Shown here piece after piece: positions 20,287-29,691 of a stretch of 64,000 bases of DNA. The position numbers were made by a program, and so were the translations under genes. The stretch comes from Rubrobacter marinus (GTDB lineage Bacteria; Actinomycetota; Rubrobacteria; Rubrobacterales; Rubrobacteraceae), in assembly GCF_011492965.1 (NCBI RefSeq), contig NZ_CP045121.1, positions 2,046,001-2,110,000 of the forward strand, read 5' to 3'. Position 1 is the first letter of the stretch. The number at the start of each line of letters is the position of its first letter. The notes beneath the pieces were generated by a model. The model searched no databases. It was not told the DNA's origin and saw only the letters and a list, made by a program, of their open reading frames with translations.

Positions 20287-20719
20287 GACCGGCGCTAGCG
20301 TCCACGTCCTCAACGGCGTGAACCTCGGCACCCTCGGCAAGCGCCGCCCCGAGGTTTACGGAACCCTCACCCTCGACGACATCGAGAACCTGCTGCGGGA
20401 CGAGTACCCGGGGGTGAACTTCGAGTTCAGGCAGACGGACCACGAGGGGGAGATGGTCGGGTTTATCCGCGAGGCCGCGGGATCGGACGGTCTCCTCATA
20501 AACCCCGGCGCGTGGACGCACTACGCCTACGCCCTCCACGACGCCCTGGAGGCGGTGGACGTACCGAAGGTCGAGGTTCACCTCTCCAACGTCCACGCCA
20601 GGGAGACCTGGCGGCGTCACTCCGTCGTCTCGCCCGCGGTCGACGCCGTCGTCGCCGGGATGAGGCAGTGGGGCTACGTCGCGGCCGTGCGCTACGTGCT
20701 GGAGCGCAGTCTGGGGTAG
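20276..20719 (+). CDS. aroQ: 3-Dehydroquinate dehydratase, type II
   Basis: The 147-residue type II enzyme dehydrates 3-dehydroquinate. Visible are VLNGVNLGTLGKRRPEVYG with the catalytic Tyr, the GLLINPGAWTHYAYALHDAL loop and VEVHLSNVHARETWRRHSVVS with the catalytic His. TTG start inside aroB. A large hairpin about 95 bases after the stop likely ends the operon. Confidence 0.95.
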   Translation: MNDRTGASVHVLNGVNLGTLGKRRPEVYGTLTLDDIENLLRDEYPGVNFEFRQTDHEGEMVGFIREAAGSDGLLINPGAWTHYAYALHDALEAVDVPKVEVHLSNVHARETWRRHSVVSPAVDAVVAGMRQWGYVAAVRYVLERSLG

Positions 20720-20814
20720 GGGGCCGCCCGTCCGGGAGCGCGGGTAGGCTCGGCGTACACACCGGCACGCGGGACCCCCCCGACGGGTGAGGAAGGCGCA
20801 ACCACGGTACCGGC

Positions 20815-20858
20815 CGAAGCCGCGGCGCGTCTGCCAGGCAGGACGCGCCGCGGCTTCG
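20815..20858 (+). terminator. Long hairpin ending the aro operon
   Basis: Perfect 17-base arms (20815-20831 and 20842-20858) enclose a 10-base loop. There is no real U-tract (CCGTTTCGG follows), so this is the I-shaped type often seen in GC-rich actinobacteria. The rest of the 431-base gap 20720-21151 holds only the efp promoter region. Confidence 0.75.
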
Positions 20859-21094
20859 CCGTTTCGGGCCTCCCGCCGGGTGGAAGGCGTGCAGAACGAT
20901 CTCTGCCTCCCGAGTCGCAGCCAGGCGCTTTCGTGGTGCGCGGTACGGAGCACTTTCTACCGCTCTCTTCCCGGCCCATGGAGGCGCTCGGGAGGGTGAG
21001 AGGCGCCTTGATGCGTGGGTGTGGGACGGCCGGAGGGGCGTTGTCGCGGAGGGGCATCGGGGCGTCGGGCGGAGGCTAGCCGGGGGACGGCGTG

Positions 21095-21103
21095 TGCGAT
21101 AAT
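21095..21103 (+). promoter_or_regulatory. Extended -10 promoter for efp
   Basis: TGCGATAAT matches TGn plus a -10-like hexamer. The transcript would start near 21110, leaving a leader of about 42 bases before ATG 21152. Confidence 0.55.
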
Positions 21104-21151
21104 ATCGCGACGTTCAGAAGTAGGGTAGCGGTATCGGGAGTTTTGGTTTTC

Positions 21152-21709
21152 ATGATTTCGACGAGTCAGTTCAGAAACGGCGCGGCCTTCCGGTCGGACG
21201 GCAAGCGCTTTACGATCTTGTATTTCCAGCACGTCAAGCCCGGCAAGGGCGGGGCGTTCGTGAGGACGCGCCTCAGGAACATCGACACCGGGGCGATCAT
21301 CGAGAAGACCTTCCGGGCCGGCGAGAAGTTCGATCCGGTGAGGACCGAGACCCGGGCGATGACGTTCCTGTACGCGGACGGGGACCTGTACAACTTTATG
21401 GACTCGGGGACCTTCGAGCAGGTCGCGGTGCCGGCCGAGGTGCTCGGCGAGGCCACGGGCTACATCGTGCCCAACGGCGAGGTAAAGGTGCTGAGCGCGG
21501 ACGGGGAGGTAATAGGGGTGGAGCCCCCGGCGCACGTGGACCTCGAGGTGACGGAGACGGACCCCGGCCTCAAGGGCGACACGGCGACCGGCGGGTCCAA
21601 GCCCGCGACGCTCGAGACCGGGCTCGTGGTGCAGGTGCCCCTCTTCGTGAACATCGGTGACAGGGTGCGGGTGGATACGCGCACCAGAGAGTACCTGACG
21701 AGGGTCTAG
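21152..21709 (+). CDS. efp: Elongation factor P
   Basis: Relieves ribosome stalling at proline runs. The 185-residue protein has the three-domain EF-P layout. The tip loop is [17 protein letters not shown] with Lys32 at the usual modification site, and the C-terminal signature is [17 protein letters not shown]. An upstream in-frame GTG (21092) would overlap the promoter, so ATG 21152 ([10 protein letters not shown]) is chosen. nusB follows 14 bases later. Confidence 0.95.
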   Translation: MISTSQFRNGAAFRSDGKRFTILYFQHVKPGKGGAFVRTRLRNIDTGAIIEKTFRAGEKFDPVRTETRAMTFLYADGDLYNFMDSGTFEQVAVPAEVLGEATGYIVPNGEVKVLSADGEVIGVEPPAHVDLEVTETDPGLKGDTATGGSKPATLETGLVVQVPLFVNIGDRVRVDTRTREYLTRV

Positions 21710-21723
21710 GGGAGACTAGGGGC

Positions 21724-22164
21724 TTGAGCAGCCGGCGCACGGCGCGTAAGAACGCTTTTATCGTGCTCTACCAGAGCGACGTCACGGGGCGTCCCGTGGA
21801 GGACGCCTTGGCGAGGTGGCGCTCCTACCGGGGCGAGGTCGACGCCTACATGGCCCGGCTCGCGCGGGGGGTCGAGGAGCGCGGGGAGGAGCTCGACGAG
21901 CGTATTGGGGAGGCCGCCGTCGGCTGGACGGTCGGGCGGATGAGCGCGATCGACCGGAACATCCTGCGCCTCTCCCTCTACGAGATGCTCTACGTCGAGG
22001 ACGTGCCGCCGGAGGTGGCGGTGAACGAGGGGATGGAGCTCGCGAAGGGCTTCTCCAGCGAGGAGGCCCCGCAGTTTGTCGGGGGCGTGCTGCGCGGCGC
22101 GAGGCCGTCCGGGCCGGCCGGCGCTCCGACGGGCCACGAGGAGCGGCGAGCCAGCTTTGGATAG
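21724..22164 (+). CDS. nusB: Transcription antitermination factor NusB
   Basis: Binds boxA RNA and S10 in rRNA antitermination. The 146-residue all-helical protein reads RRTARKNAFIVLYQSDVTG at the start. It ends with SAIDRNILRLSLYEMLYVEDVPPEVAVNEGMELAKGFSSEEAPQFVGGVL, the standard C-terminal signature. TTG start 14 bases after efp, as is common. Confidence 0.93.
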   Translation: MSSRRTARKNAFIVLYQSDVTGRPVEDALARWRSYRGEVDAYMARLARGVEERGEELDERIGEAAVGWTVGRMSAIDRNILRLSLYEMLYVEDVPPEVAVNEGMELAKGFSSEEAPQFVGGVLRGARPSGPAGAPTGHEERRASFG

Positions 22165-23074
22165 CGGGGGGACGCCGGACGCTACCTCCGGGGGGGGCTC
22201 TCCCTGGGAGGGGCACCGGGTGGCCTTCGAAGGCTACCTCGAGACGCTGTACTTCTCCGAGGAGCCGCTGCTGCAGCGGCTCGTCGAGGCGATGCGCTAC
22301 TCGATGCTCGGCGGGGGCAAGCGGGTGCGGCCGACGCTGTGCATGGAGGTCGCGCGCGTCTTCGGCGCGGAGCCTTCCGTTACGCTGCCGAGCGCCGCGG
22401 CGATCGAGCTCATCCACACGTACTCCCTGATCCACGACGACCTGCCGGCGATGGACGACGACGACTTCCGGCGGGGGAGGCCGACCGCGCACAAAAAATA
22501 CGGCGAGGCGATGGCGATACTGGCCGGCGACGCGTTCTTCGGCGAGGCGCTGACGCTCATCACCGTGCACCAGAAGGGGACGTGCGAGCAGATCCTGGAG
22601 GTCGTCCGGGAGCTCGCGGGCTCCACGGGGGTGAACGGGATGGTCGGCGGTCAGGTCGTGGACATGGACCTGACGGGGGTGGGGGGATCTGCAGACCCCG
22701 AGGCCCTGCGCCTCATACACACGTTCAAGACGGGCGCCCTCATCAAGTCCAGCGCGCGGATTGGGGCGATCCTCGCCGGGGCGGACGCGGCGGGGCAGAA
22801 GGCGGTCTCGGACTACGCCCTGGAGCTCGGGCTGTGTTTCCAGATCGTGGACGACGTCCTCGACGCCACCTCGACGCGCGAGGCCCTGGGCAAGAGCGGC
22901 GGGAAGGACGCCGAGCAGGGGAAGGCCACCTTTGTCGGCGTCTACGGCCTAGACGGGGCGAGGCGCGAGGCGGACGAGTCCGTGGGCCGGGCGCTCGCCT
23001 CCCTCTCGACCCTGCCCGGCGACACCTCGGGGCTCCGTGAGCTCGCCCTCTTCGTCCGGCACCGGGGCCATTAA
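22157..23074 (+). CDS. ispA: Polyprenyl synthetase (farnesyl/geranylgeranyl diphosphate synthase type)
   Basis: A head-to-tail prenyl transferase. The 305-residue protein has GGGKRVRP, the first Asp-rich motif in IHDDLPAMDDDD (from residue 93) and the second, DDVLD (232-236), followed by GKSGGKD. The chosen TTG 22157 overlaps the nusB stop and avoids a long antisense-like extension. Chain length (C15 or C20) cannot be read safely. tlyA overlaps its end by 38 bases. Confidence 0.87.
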   Translation: MDSGGTPDATSGGGSPWEGHRVAFEGYLETLYFSEEPLLQRLVEAMRYSMLGGGKRVRPTLCMEVARVFGAEPSVTLPSAAAIELIHTYSLIHDDLPAMDDDDFRRGRPTAHKKYGEAMAILAGDAFFGEALTLITVHQKGTCEQILEVVRELAGSTGVNGMVGGQVVDMDLTGVGGSADPEALRLIHTFKTGALIKSSARIGAILAGADAAGQKAVSDYALELGLCFQIVDDVLDATSTREALGKSGGKDAEQGKATFVGVYGLDGARREADESVGRALASLSTLPGDTSGLRELALFVRHRGH

Positions 23075-23864
23075 GGCCGCGCGGAGCGCCCGGCTCGACG
23101 CCCTGCTCGTCGAGAGGGGGCTCGTCGAGAGCCGGACGCGCGCCCAGGCCCTCGTCCTCGCGGGGCTCGTGAGGGTCGGCGGGGAGGTAGCGGGCAAGGC
23201 CGGGCAGAAGGTCGCCGCCGACGCGGAGCTGTGCGTCGAGGGCGGCAGCCGGTTCGTCTCGCGGGCCGGGGAGAAGCTGGACCACGCGCTCGACGCCTTC
23301 GGCATCGGGGTGGAGGACCGCGACTGCCTCGACGCCGGGGCCTCGACCGGGGGGTTCACGGACGTGCTGCTCCGGAGGGGGGCCCATCGCGTCCTCTCCG
23401 TCGACGTCGGCTACGGCCAGTTCGACTGGAGGCTGCGCAACGACGGTCGCGTGACGGTGATGGAGCGGACGAACGTGCGCCGCCTCTCCGGCGAGGACCT
23501 GCCGTTCGCGCCGGATCTCCTCGTCGCGGACCTCTCGTTTATCTCGCTTCGCGTCGCTCTGGAGAACCTGCTCCGGACGACGCCGGGGATGGGGGAGGCC
23601 GTGCTGCTCGTCAAGCCGCAGTTCGAGGCCGGCCCCGAGAGCGTCTCGCGCGGGGGGCTCGTGCGGGAGGCGGGGGCCCGGGCGGCGGCGGTGCGGTCCG
23701 TGGCGGAGGCGTTCGCGTCTTTGGGCTTCGGCGCCGTGGGGCTCACCCGCTCGCCCGTCGCGGGGCGCAAGTCCGGCAACAGGGAGTACCCCGTCCATCT
23801 GCTGAGGGGGTCCGCGACTACTTTGGGGGAGGGGGAGATCCTGTCGGTGGTGGAAGAAGCGTGA
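23037..23864 (+). CDS. tlyA: rRNA 2'-O-methyltransferase TlyA
   Basis: The 275-residue protein begins with an S4 RNA-binding domain (RLDALLVERGLVESRTRAQALVLAGLVRV). An FtsJ-like methyltransferase domain follows: SRAGEKLDHAL, the SAM site DAGASTGGFTDVLL, DLSFISL and LVKPQFEAG. In mycobacteria TlyA methylates 16S and 23S rRNA and sets capreomycin sensitivity. tlyA-nadK-recN-steA-steB order matches Mycobacterium. Confidence 0.93.
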   Translation: MSSPSSSGTGAIKAARSARLDALLVERGLVESRTRAQALVLAGLVRVGGEVAGKAGQKVAADAELCVEGGSRFVSRAGEKLDHALDAFGIGVEDRDCLDAGASTGGFTDVLLRRGAHRVLSVDVGYGQFDWRLRNDGRVTVMERTNVRRLSGEDLPFAPDLLVADLSFISLRVALENLLRTTPGMGEAVLLVKPQFEAGPESVSRGGLVREAGARAAAVRSVAEAFASLGFGAVGLTRSPVAGRKSGNREYPVHLLRGSATTLGEGEILSVVEEA

Positions 23865-24575
23865 AGGTGCGGCGCGTCGGGGTGGTGGCGAACCCGAAGG
23901 TGAGCGAGGGGTACTCGGAGAGGCTGACCGGCGTCCTCGCCGCCCGGGGGTCGAGGTGGAGCGCTTCACCGGGCCGACGGGGAGGCTCGGCGGGAACGGC
24001 GGCGTCGAGGAGCTCGACCTCGTCTTCGTGCTCGGGGGGACGGGACGATGCTGCGGGCCTCGAAGATGTACCCGGGCCGGGTGCTCGTAGGGGTCAACCT
24101 CGGGAGGGTCGGTTTCATGAGCGGGATGCGGCCCGAGGAGATCGAGTCGGGCGTCGACAAGATCCTCGACGGCGGGCTGCACGTGCAGGACTACCGCATG
24201 CTGGAGACGCGCATCTCCGGGGAGAGCGAGCCGCGCCTGGCCGTCAACGACTCCGTCCTGCTGAAGAAGCTCCCGCACCAGATCGCCTCCGTCGAGGTCT
24301 CCGTCGCCGGGGAGGACCTCGTCTCGTACCAGTGCGACGGGCTGGTCGCCGCGACGCCCCTGGGCTCGACGGCCTACGCGCTCTCGGCCGGCGGGCCGCT
24401 CATCTCCGGGGACGTGCCCTGCTACGTGCTCGTGCCCATCGCGCCGCACTCCCTGATTAGCCGCCCGCTCGTCCTCGGGGAGGACCAGGTGGTCGAGCTG
24501 ACGGTTACGGAGCGGCCCGCGCTCGTCTCGGTGGACGGCGGGGACCCGGTGGAGGTGCCGGAGGGGGGCGCGTGA
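23861..24575 (+). CDS. nadK: NAD kinase (frameshifted)
   Basis: Makes NADP from NAD and ATP. Recognised by LVFVLGGDGTMLRA (the D of GGDGT is recovered only after adding one G near 24044), VNLGRVGFM, NDSVL, YQCDGLVAATPLGSTAYALSAGGP and LVPIAPHSL. Two single-base losses, near 23949 and 24044, break the frame. GTG 23861 overlaps the tlyA stop by four bases. Confidence 0.9.
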
Positions 24576-24600
24576 GGCTCAGCCTCTCCCCCGAACGGGT

Positions 24601-24606
24601 TAGAAT
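24601..24606 (+). promoter_or_regulatory. Possible -10 element for recN
   Basis: TAGAAT sits in the 100-base gap after nadK. A ribosome site AAGGAGGG at 24660-24667 stands eight bases before GTG 24676, which fixes the recN start. Confidence 0.5.
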
Positions 24607-24675
24607 AGGCAGGACCGACGAGTGGACGTGGTGGCGTGCCGTTCGGAGGACGTTCTTGTAAGGAGGGACCCGCAG

Positions 24676-26363
24676 GTGCTAGCCGAGATCTCCGTCCAAA
24701 ACGTGGCCCTTATCGAGGAGGCCACCCTGGAGCTCGCACCCGGCCTGAACGCCATCACCGGCGAGACGGGAGCCGGAAAGACCCTGCTCGCCACCTCCCT
24801 CCAGATGCTCCTCGGCGGTCGCGCCCGCGCCGAGGCCGTCCGCTCAGGGGCCGAGAGGGCGACGATCGAGGGGACGTTCTTCCTGCCCGACGGGATCGCC
24901 GAGAAGATGCTCTCGGAGTCCCTGGGCGACCTGGCCGAGGAGATCGAGGCCGACGACGGGCTCGTCCTCAGGCGCACCCTGACGCGGGAGGGCCGCTCGC
25001 GCTGCTTTGTCGGCGGCGTCTCCGTGCCGGTGAAGGCGCTCTCGAGCCTCGGGGAGAGGCTCGTCTCGTACCACGGGCAGCGGGACCAGGCGCGCCTCGT
25101 GGAGCCCGCTGCACAGATGGGCATCCTCGACGACTTTCTGGACGAGGACGCGCTGCGGGCGAAGGACGAGCTCGCCGGGCTGTGGGCGAGGGTCGAGGGG
25201 GACCGGCGGGAGCTCGCGGACCTGAGGAGCAACTCCGAGGCGCGCGTGCGCGAGGTCGAGTTTCTGCGCTACCAGGTCGCGGAGCTCGAGGAGGCCGGGC
25301 ACGGCGGCGAGGCCGAGGTCGCGGAGCTCACGCGCGAGAGGGACCGCCTGAGGAACGTGACGGACCTGATCTCCGCGGCCTCCGCCGCGTCGTCGGCCCT
25401 CTCCGGGGAGGAGGGGGGCGCCGCCGACGCGGTGGCGCGCGCCGGGGCCGAGCTGGAGCGGGCGGCGCGCTACGACGAGGAGCTCTCGGGGCTGGAGGGG
25501 CGCATCGCGGGCCTCTCGGCGGAGCTCGAAGACGTGGCCTACGAGCTCGCCACGTACCTGAACGACCTCGAGGCCGACCCGAACCGGCTGGAGGTCGTCG
25601 AGGAGCGGCTGCAGGTCCTCAGAGCCCTGGAGCGCAAGTACGGCCCCGACGTGGGGGGGTACCTGGAGGAGGCCCGCGCGCGCCTCTCGCGCCTGGAGAA
25701 CTTCGAGGAGGAGACCGCGGGCTGGAGGGTCGCATCGCGCGGGGCGAGGCCGAGCTGGAGGGGATCGGGGAGGTGCTCTCCGCCGGGAGGTCGAGGGCCG
25801 CGGAGGAGCTCTCCCGCAAGGTCCAGGAGAACCTCGGGGACCTGAACCTCGACAAGACGACGTTCCGGGCGGAGCTCCTGCCGGTGGCGCTCGGGCCCGG
25901 GGGGAAGGAGCGGGTGGAGTTCGTGATCCGGCCGAACCCCGGCGAGCCGGAGCTGCCGGTGAGGAAGTACGCGTCGGGCGGAGAGCTCAGCCGGGTGATG
26001 CTCGCGATCCGTCTCGCCCAGGGGCGGGTCGAGCCGGGGGCCACGTACGTCTTCGACGAGGTGGACGCCGGGATAGGCGGCGAGACGGCGACGGCGGTGG
26101 GCCACAAGCTCCGCGAGCTCGGGGGGCGCAACCAGGTCCTCACGATCACGCACCTGCCCCAGATCGCCTCGGAGGCCGCCTCGCACGTCGTCGTGCAGAA
26201 GGCCGAGGCCGACGGGCGGACGACGACCCGGATCCGCAAGGTCGAGGACGAGGAGCGCCGCAGGGAGCTCGCCCGGATGCTCTCCGGCAGGGTGGACGAG
26301 GCCTCCCTCGCCCACGCGCGGGAGCTTCTCGTGGGCGTCGCGGGCGGGGACGCGAGCGGGTGA
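24676..26363 (+). CDS. recN: DNA repair protein RecN (one frameshift)
   Basis: An SMC-like ATPase in double-strand break repair. It starts MLAEISVQNVALIEEATLEL with Walker A GETGAGKT at residues 29-36. The DQARL hinge-side motif (YHGQRDQARLVEP), a long coiled coil, and the C-terminal signature KYASGGELSRVMLAIRL with Walker B TYVFDEVDAGIGG follow. One base is missing near 25720, splitting the frame before LEGRIARGEAE. Full length is about 560 residues, as expected. Confidence 0.92.
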
Positions 26364-27535
26364 CGCGCCTCTCGCGGATCCTGCGCGGGGGGCGGGACGG
26401 CGAGGAGTTCCGCCTCCTCGGGCGGGCGGTCCTCGGGAGGAAGACCAAGGAGATCGTGCCCCGCCTCGACGCGTCCACGATCCCGGTCATAGACCACGAG
26501 AACCTCGACCGGGTGACGGCGGAGACGCTGGTGGAGAGGGGGGTGGGGGCGGTCGTAAACGCGGAGCGTTCGGCGACCGGCTCCTACCCGAACCTGGGGC
26601 CCGTGATCCTGGCGCGCGCCGGGGTCCACATCGTCGACGGCGTGGGGGGCGACGTCTTCGAGCGCCTGAAGACGGGCGACGAGATCGAGGTGAGGGGCGA
26701 CGGGGTGTACCGGGACGGCGTCCTGCTCGCCACCGGGGAGCACCTCGACTTCGAGGGGGCCGAGCGCCTCCTGAGGAGCAGCCGGGAGACGGTCGGGGTC
26801 GCCCTGGAGAGCTTCGCGCAGAACACGGTCGAGTTTATGCGCCGGGAGAGCGACCTTCTGTTCTCGACCCTGGAGGTGCCGCCGGAGGTCTCGCGCCGTA
26901 TCCGGGGCCGCCACGTCCTCGTCGTGACGCGCGGCTACGACTACCGCGAGGACCTCGCCACCCTGGGCCCGTACCTTCGCGACGTGAAGCCCTTCATCCT
27001 CGCCGTCGACGGCGGCGCCGACGCCCTGTTGGAGACGGGCCGGCGCCCGGACCTCGTCTTCGGGGACATGGACTCGGTCTCCGGGGGGGCGCTTAGGGCC
27101 GCGGACCGCGTGCTCGTGCACGCCTACCCCGGGGGCGAGGCGCCCGGGCTCGCTCGCGTGCGGAACGCAGGCGTTCGGGAGGCGGGGGTGCTGGCGGCGC
27201 CCGGGCTCTCGGAGGACGTCGCGATCCTGCTCGCGGAGCAGTGCGGGGCGGAGCTTATCGTGGCGGTCGGCACGCACGTCGGTCTGACGGAGTTTCTGGA
27301 CAAGGGCCGCAAGGGTGCGTCCTCGACGTTTCTGACGCGCCTGAAGGTTGGCCCGAAGCTCGTCGACGCCAAGGGCGTCTCGAAGCTCTACCCGACGCGG
27401 CTCTCGGTGGCGCACCTCGTGGGGCTCGTCGTGGCCGGTCTCGTCGCCGTCTCCGCGGTCGCCGCGAGCTCGCAGGTGGTGGCGGACATCTTCCGCCTCC
27501 TCGCGCTGAAGCTCAGGCTCCTCCTGGGCATTTAG
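26360..27535 (+). CDS. steA: SteA-like cytokinetic ring protein (TPK-like fold)
   Basis: The 391-residue protein matches the actinobacterial SteA family (Mycobacterium Rv1697), which has a thiamin-pyrophosphokinase-like core and acts in septal cell separation. Signs are KTKEIVPRL, VVNAERSATGSYPNLGP, FMRRESDLLFSTLEVP, then PFILAVDGGADALLETGRRPDLVFGDMDSVS, and one C-terminal membrane helix (about residues 344-366). ATG overlaps the recN stop; steB follows after 21 bases. Catalytic kinase activity should not be assumed. Confidence 0.85.
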   Translation: MTRLSRILRGGRDGEEFRLLGRAVLGRKTKEIVPRLDASTIPVIDHENLDRVTAETLVERGVGAVVNAERSATGSYPNLGPVILARAGVHIVDGVGGDVFERLKTGDEIEVRGDGVYRDGVLLATGEHLDFEGAERLLRSSRETVGVALESFAQNTVEFMRRESDLLFSTLEVPPEVSRRIRGRHVLVVTRGYDYREDLATLGPYLRDVKPFILAVDGGADALLETGRRPDLVFGDMDSVSGGALRAADRVLVHAYPGGEAPGLARVRNAGVREAGVLAAPGLSEDVAILLAEQCGAELIVAVGTHVGLTEFLDKGRKGASSTFLTRLKVGPKLVDAKGVSKLYPTRLSVAHLVGLVVAGLVAVSAVAASSQVVADIFRLLALKLRLLLGI

Positions 27536-27556
27536 GGGCGGCGGGGGCTCACAGCG

Positions 27557-28372
27557 TTGCCGGACCTCCGCTACCACGTCGTCTCCCTGATCTCGGTCTT
27601 CCTCGCCCTCGCCATCGGGGTGCTCCTCGGCATAGCGATGGCGGACAACGGCCTCCTCGACGAGCAGCTGAGGGCCCAGGTCTCCGACATCCGGGCCGAC
27701 CTCGAGGGGCAACGCGCGCGCCTCGACGAGAAGGACGAGCGCATAGCCGAGCTGGAGCAGCGCGCCGCCGGGGACGACGCCATGCTCGCCGGAGTCTCGG
27801 AGGCCGTGATCTCCGGCCGCCTGGAGGGGACGAGCGTCGCCCTCGTCCTCGGCCCGTACGCCGACGAGGGGACCGCCGAAGCCCTCCAGGACGCCCTGGC
27901 CCTCTCCGGCGCCACCCTGACCTCGGTGACGGAACTCGAGCCCCCGGCGCCCGCGACGGGCGGGACTTCCACCCCGGAGGAGCAGTACGCCGAGGAGGCG
28001 GCCGACGTTATCGGCCCCTACCCCGTCACGGAGGGCTTGGCCTCCGCCGGACCCGAGATCGTGGTGTTCCTGGGCGGCGGAAACCCCCCGCCCGAGGCCG
28101 ACGAAGAGACCCTCAACGCGCTCGCCAGCGCCGAGGCGTCGATGTTCCGGGTCTGGCAGGGCGCGAACGTGCGCATCGTCGGCGCCGAAGCCTCCGGCGA
28201 CGGGCGCAGCCAGGTACCTCAGTACAACGACCTCGGCGTCCCCTCCGTGGACAACGCCGATCGACCCGCCGGGCGCGCCGCCCTCGTCCTCCTCGCCGCC
28301 GGCGCCGCCGCGGACGGCGCCTACGGCACGAAAGAGACCGCCTCCGACCCCTTCCCCCCGGTCCCCGGCTAG
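27557..28372 (+). CDS. steB: SteB/MctB-family membrane-anchored protein
   Basis: The 271-residue protein begins with a membrane helix (about residues 7-29, HVVSLISVFLALAIGVLLGIAMA). A coiled coil (about 38-70) and an extracytoplasmic alpha/beta domain with VALVLGPYADEGT and VVFLGGGNPP follow. This is the family of Rv1698 (called MctB or SteB), often annotated as a copper transporter; with SteA beside it, the cell-separation role is more likely. The conserved order would continue to pyrG, but here about 19.5 kb of other DNA intervenes. Confidence 0.82.
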   Translation: MPDLRYHVVSLISVFLALAIGVLLGIAMADNGLLDEQLRAQVSDIRADLEGQRARLDEKDERIAELEQRAAGDDAMLAGVSEAVISGRLEGTSVALVLGPYADEGTAEALQDALALSGATLTSVTELEPPAPATGGTSTPEEQYAEEAADVIGPYPVTEGLASAGPEIVVFLGGGNPPPEADEETLNALASAEASMFRVWQGANVRIVGAEASGDGRSQVPQYNDLGVPSVDNADRPAGRAALVLLAAGAAADGAYGTKETASDPFPPVPG

Positions 28373-28451
28373 CCCGGTAGTCCCTGGAACCCGGAAGGGC
28401 GTAGGCCCCGGATCTACCGTCGGTGGCGTCGGGCCACGGTCGCTCAAAGCT

Positions 28452-28785
28452 TCAGGCTTTCGTCCCGTCCTTCTCCGGCGCGGCCAACCTCGCGACGTCC
28501 GAGGCTACCAAGCGGGTCCCCTCCGCGGCCAGCGCCACGCGAGTATTGGCGATGCCTCGAGCTTCGGCGCGAGTGGCCGTCTGCGCCACCTTCTCCGCCA
28601 CGTCGTTCGCGCGGCGCCTGACGTCCGGACGTTCGGGGTCCTCCGCCAGCGGCTCCAGCGCCCGGGCGAGCTCGTTCAGCGCGAGGGCGAGCCAGCCCGG
28701 CGGCGCGGCGCGCTCCTCCGGCAGGAGACGGAGGGTCGCGAGAGAGGAGCAGGGTGCCGACGGAGGAGGGATCCAGCCCTCCCAT
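28452..28785 (-). CDS. Hypothetical helical protein (frameshifted)
   Basis: Not recognised. Reading leftwards from ATG 28785 gives MGGLDPSSVGTLLLS. After one missing base near 28738 it continues ATLRLLPEERAAPPGWLALALNELARALEPL ... VRRRANDVAEKVAQTATRAEARGIANTRVALAAEG and stops at 28452. The second part has convincing charged/leucine helical periodicity and codon bias, unlike the other frames. It faces steB tail to tail and is the first gene of the accessory block. The 5' end may extend further right, where a stop intervenes. Confidence 0.4.
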
Positions 28786-28956
28786 CCGGGCGTCGAGGCG
28801 CGCGTGCCGGTCCGCCTCCAGCCTGCCGCGGAGCGTCCGGCTCGCGACCTATCCCTGTTCGGCTCTCGAAGGCCCTGTCGGGTCAGCGGGGCTCGTCGTC
28901 GCGCAGGTGCGTGGCGTGGGTTGAGGGGTAGCGCTCGTCGTGGAACAGCTTCGCGG

Positions 28957-29121
28957 TCACGACCCTGCGTCGGGAGGCGGCTGTGGGGAAAGACAGCGGC
29001 GAGCGGGGCTCCCGGGACCGGAGAGATAGACCCACAAGGAGGGGGACGTCGCGGACACGACGCCGGGGCCGAGGGTGCGCGCGGGGTTCATGCCGGCGCC
29101 GGTGGGAGGCCCGACGGGGAC
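28957..29121 (-). pseudogene. Aquaporin/MIP channel, C-terminal fragment
   Basis: Reading leftwards from 29121, the frame gives GPPTGAGMNPARTLGPGVVSA and then WVYLSGPGSPA. This is the second NPA box of major intrinsic proteins with the usual Arg and the following WVY-xGP helix. Nothing of the first five helices is present upstream, and the frame degrades after about 45 residues, so this is a relic. It begins right after the stop of the VPGYG-repeat gene in the same frame, which suggests a deletion joined the two. Confidence 0.65.
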
Positions 29122-29547
29122 CTATCGACCGGAAGCTCCGGCTCCCGTTCTCCCGCCCGCCGAAACGCCTGCTCCCCCGAAGTTCGTCTTGAGGGTCACG
29201 CCGCCATAACCGGGCACCGCGAGACGGAGCCGCCCCGTGTCGCCCGGTACGCTTTCTCCGTTGCGCGGCGAGAGCCGAACCCCGATCACGCGTCGCCCGT
29301 AGCCGGGCACCCGGATCTTCAGCTTCGCGTCCGCCGGAACCTTTCCGCTTCCGTTCTCGGCCGGACCTTCGACCAGAACGGCGCTCAGGGGTGCTCCTCC
29401 GTAGCCGGGTACCTCGTTTCGGAGGGTGATCTTCTCGCCGAGGCCGAAACCCGGGCGGGCCTCCGTCTCGACGCCGGGGTTCTCCCGCCGCTCCGGGCGC
29501 GTGAGCGTCCGGGTGGTAGCGTGCCTCGCGTACTGTCGCTGGTTCAT
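29122..29547 (-). CDS. Small protein with three VPGYG-centred repeats
   Basis: Not recognised. The 141-residue product has VPGYG at residues 46-50, 80-84 and 111-115, each inside a similar beta-rich unit (LRNEVPGYGGAPLSAVL, LKIRVPGYGRRVIGV, LRLAVPGYGGVTLKT) about 31-34 residues long. There is no signal peptide or membrane helix; the N-terminus is basic, with many Arg and Thr. A ribosome site AAAGGA precedes ATG 29547. The last ~17 residues are Gly/Ala/Ser-rich and may be an artefact of the junction with the aquaporin relic. VPGYG resembles the elastin-type VPGxG turn. Confidence 0.6.
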   Translation of the reverse strand: MNQRQYARHATTRTLTRPERRENPGVETEARPGFGLGEKITLRNEVPGYGGAPLSAVLVEGPAENGSGKVPADAKLKIRVPGYGRRVIGVRLSPRNGESVPGDTGRLRLAVPGYGGVTLKTNFGGAGVSAGGRTGAGASGR

Positions 29548-29691
29548 ACCGTCGTCCTTTCGTTTACGGTCTCTACGCTCCCGACCTGCCGGCCGTCTCG
29601 GGAGGACCCGATATGCGACCCAGGTCTCCCGGCGCGGATCGTCGAGGTACTCCGTGGGCTCGCTCGCCGCGCCCGACGGTCAGTCTTCTCC

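Noticed and set aside
25619-28447. Long leftward open frame (about 940 codons) opposite recN, steA and steB
   Set aside because: Same GC artefact; the + strand carries recognised families throughout.
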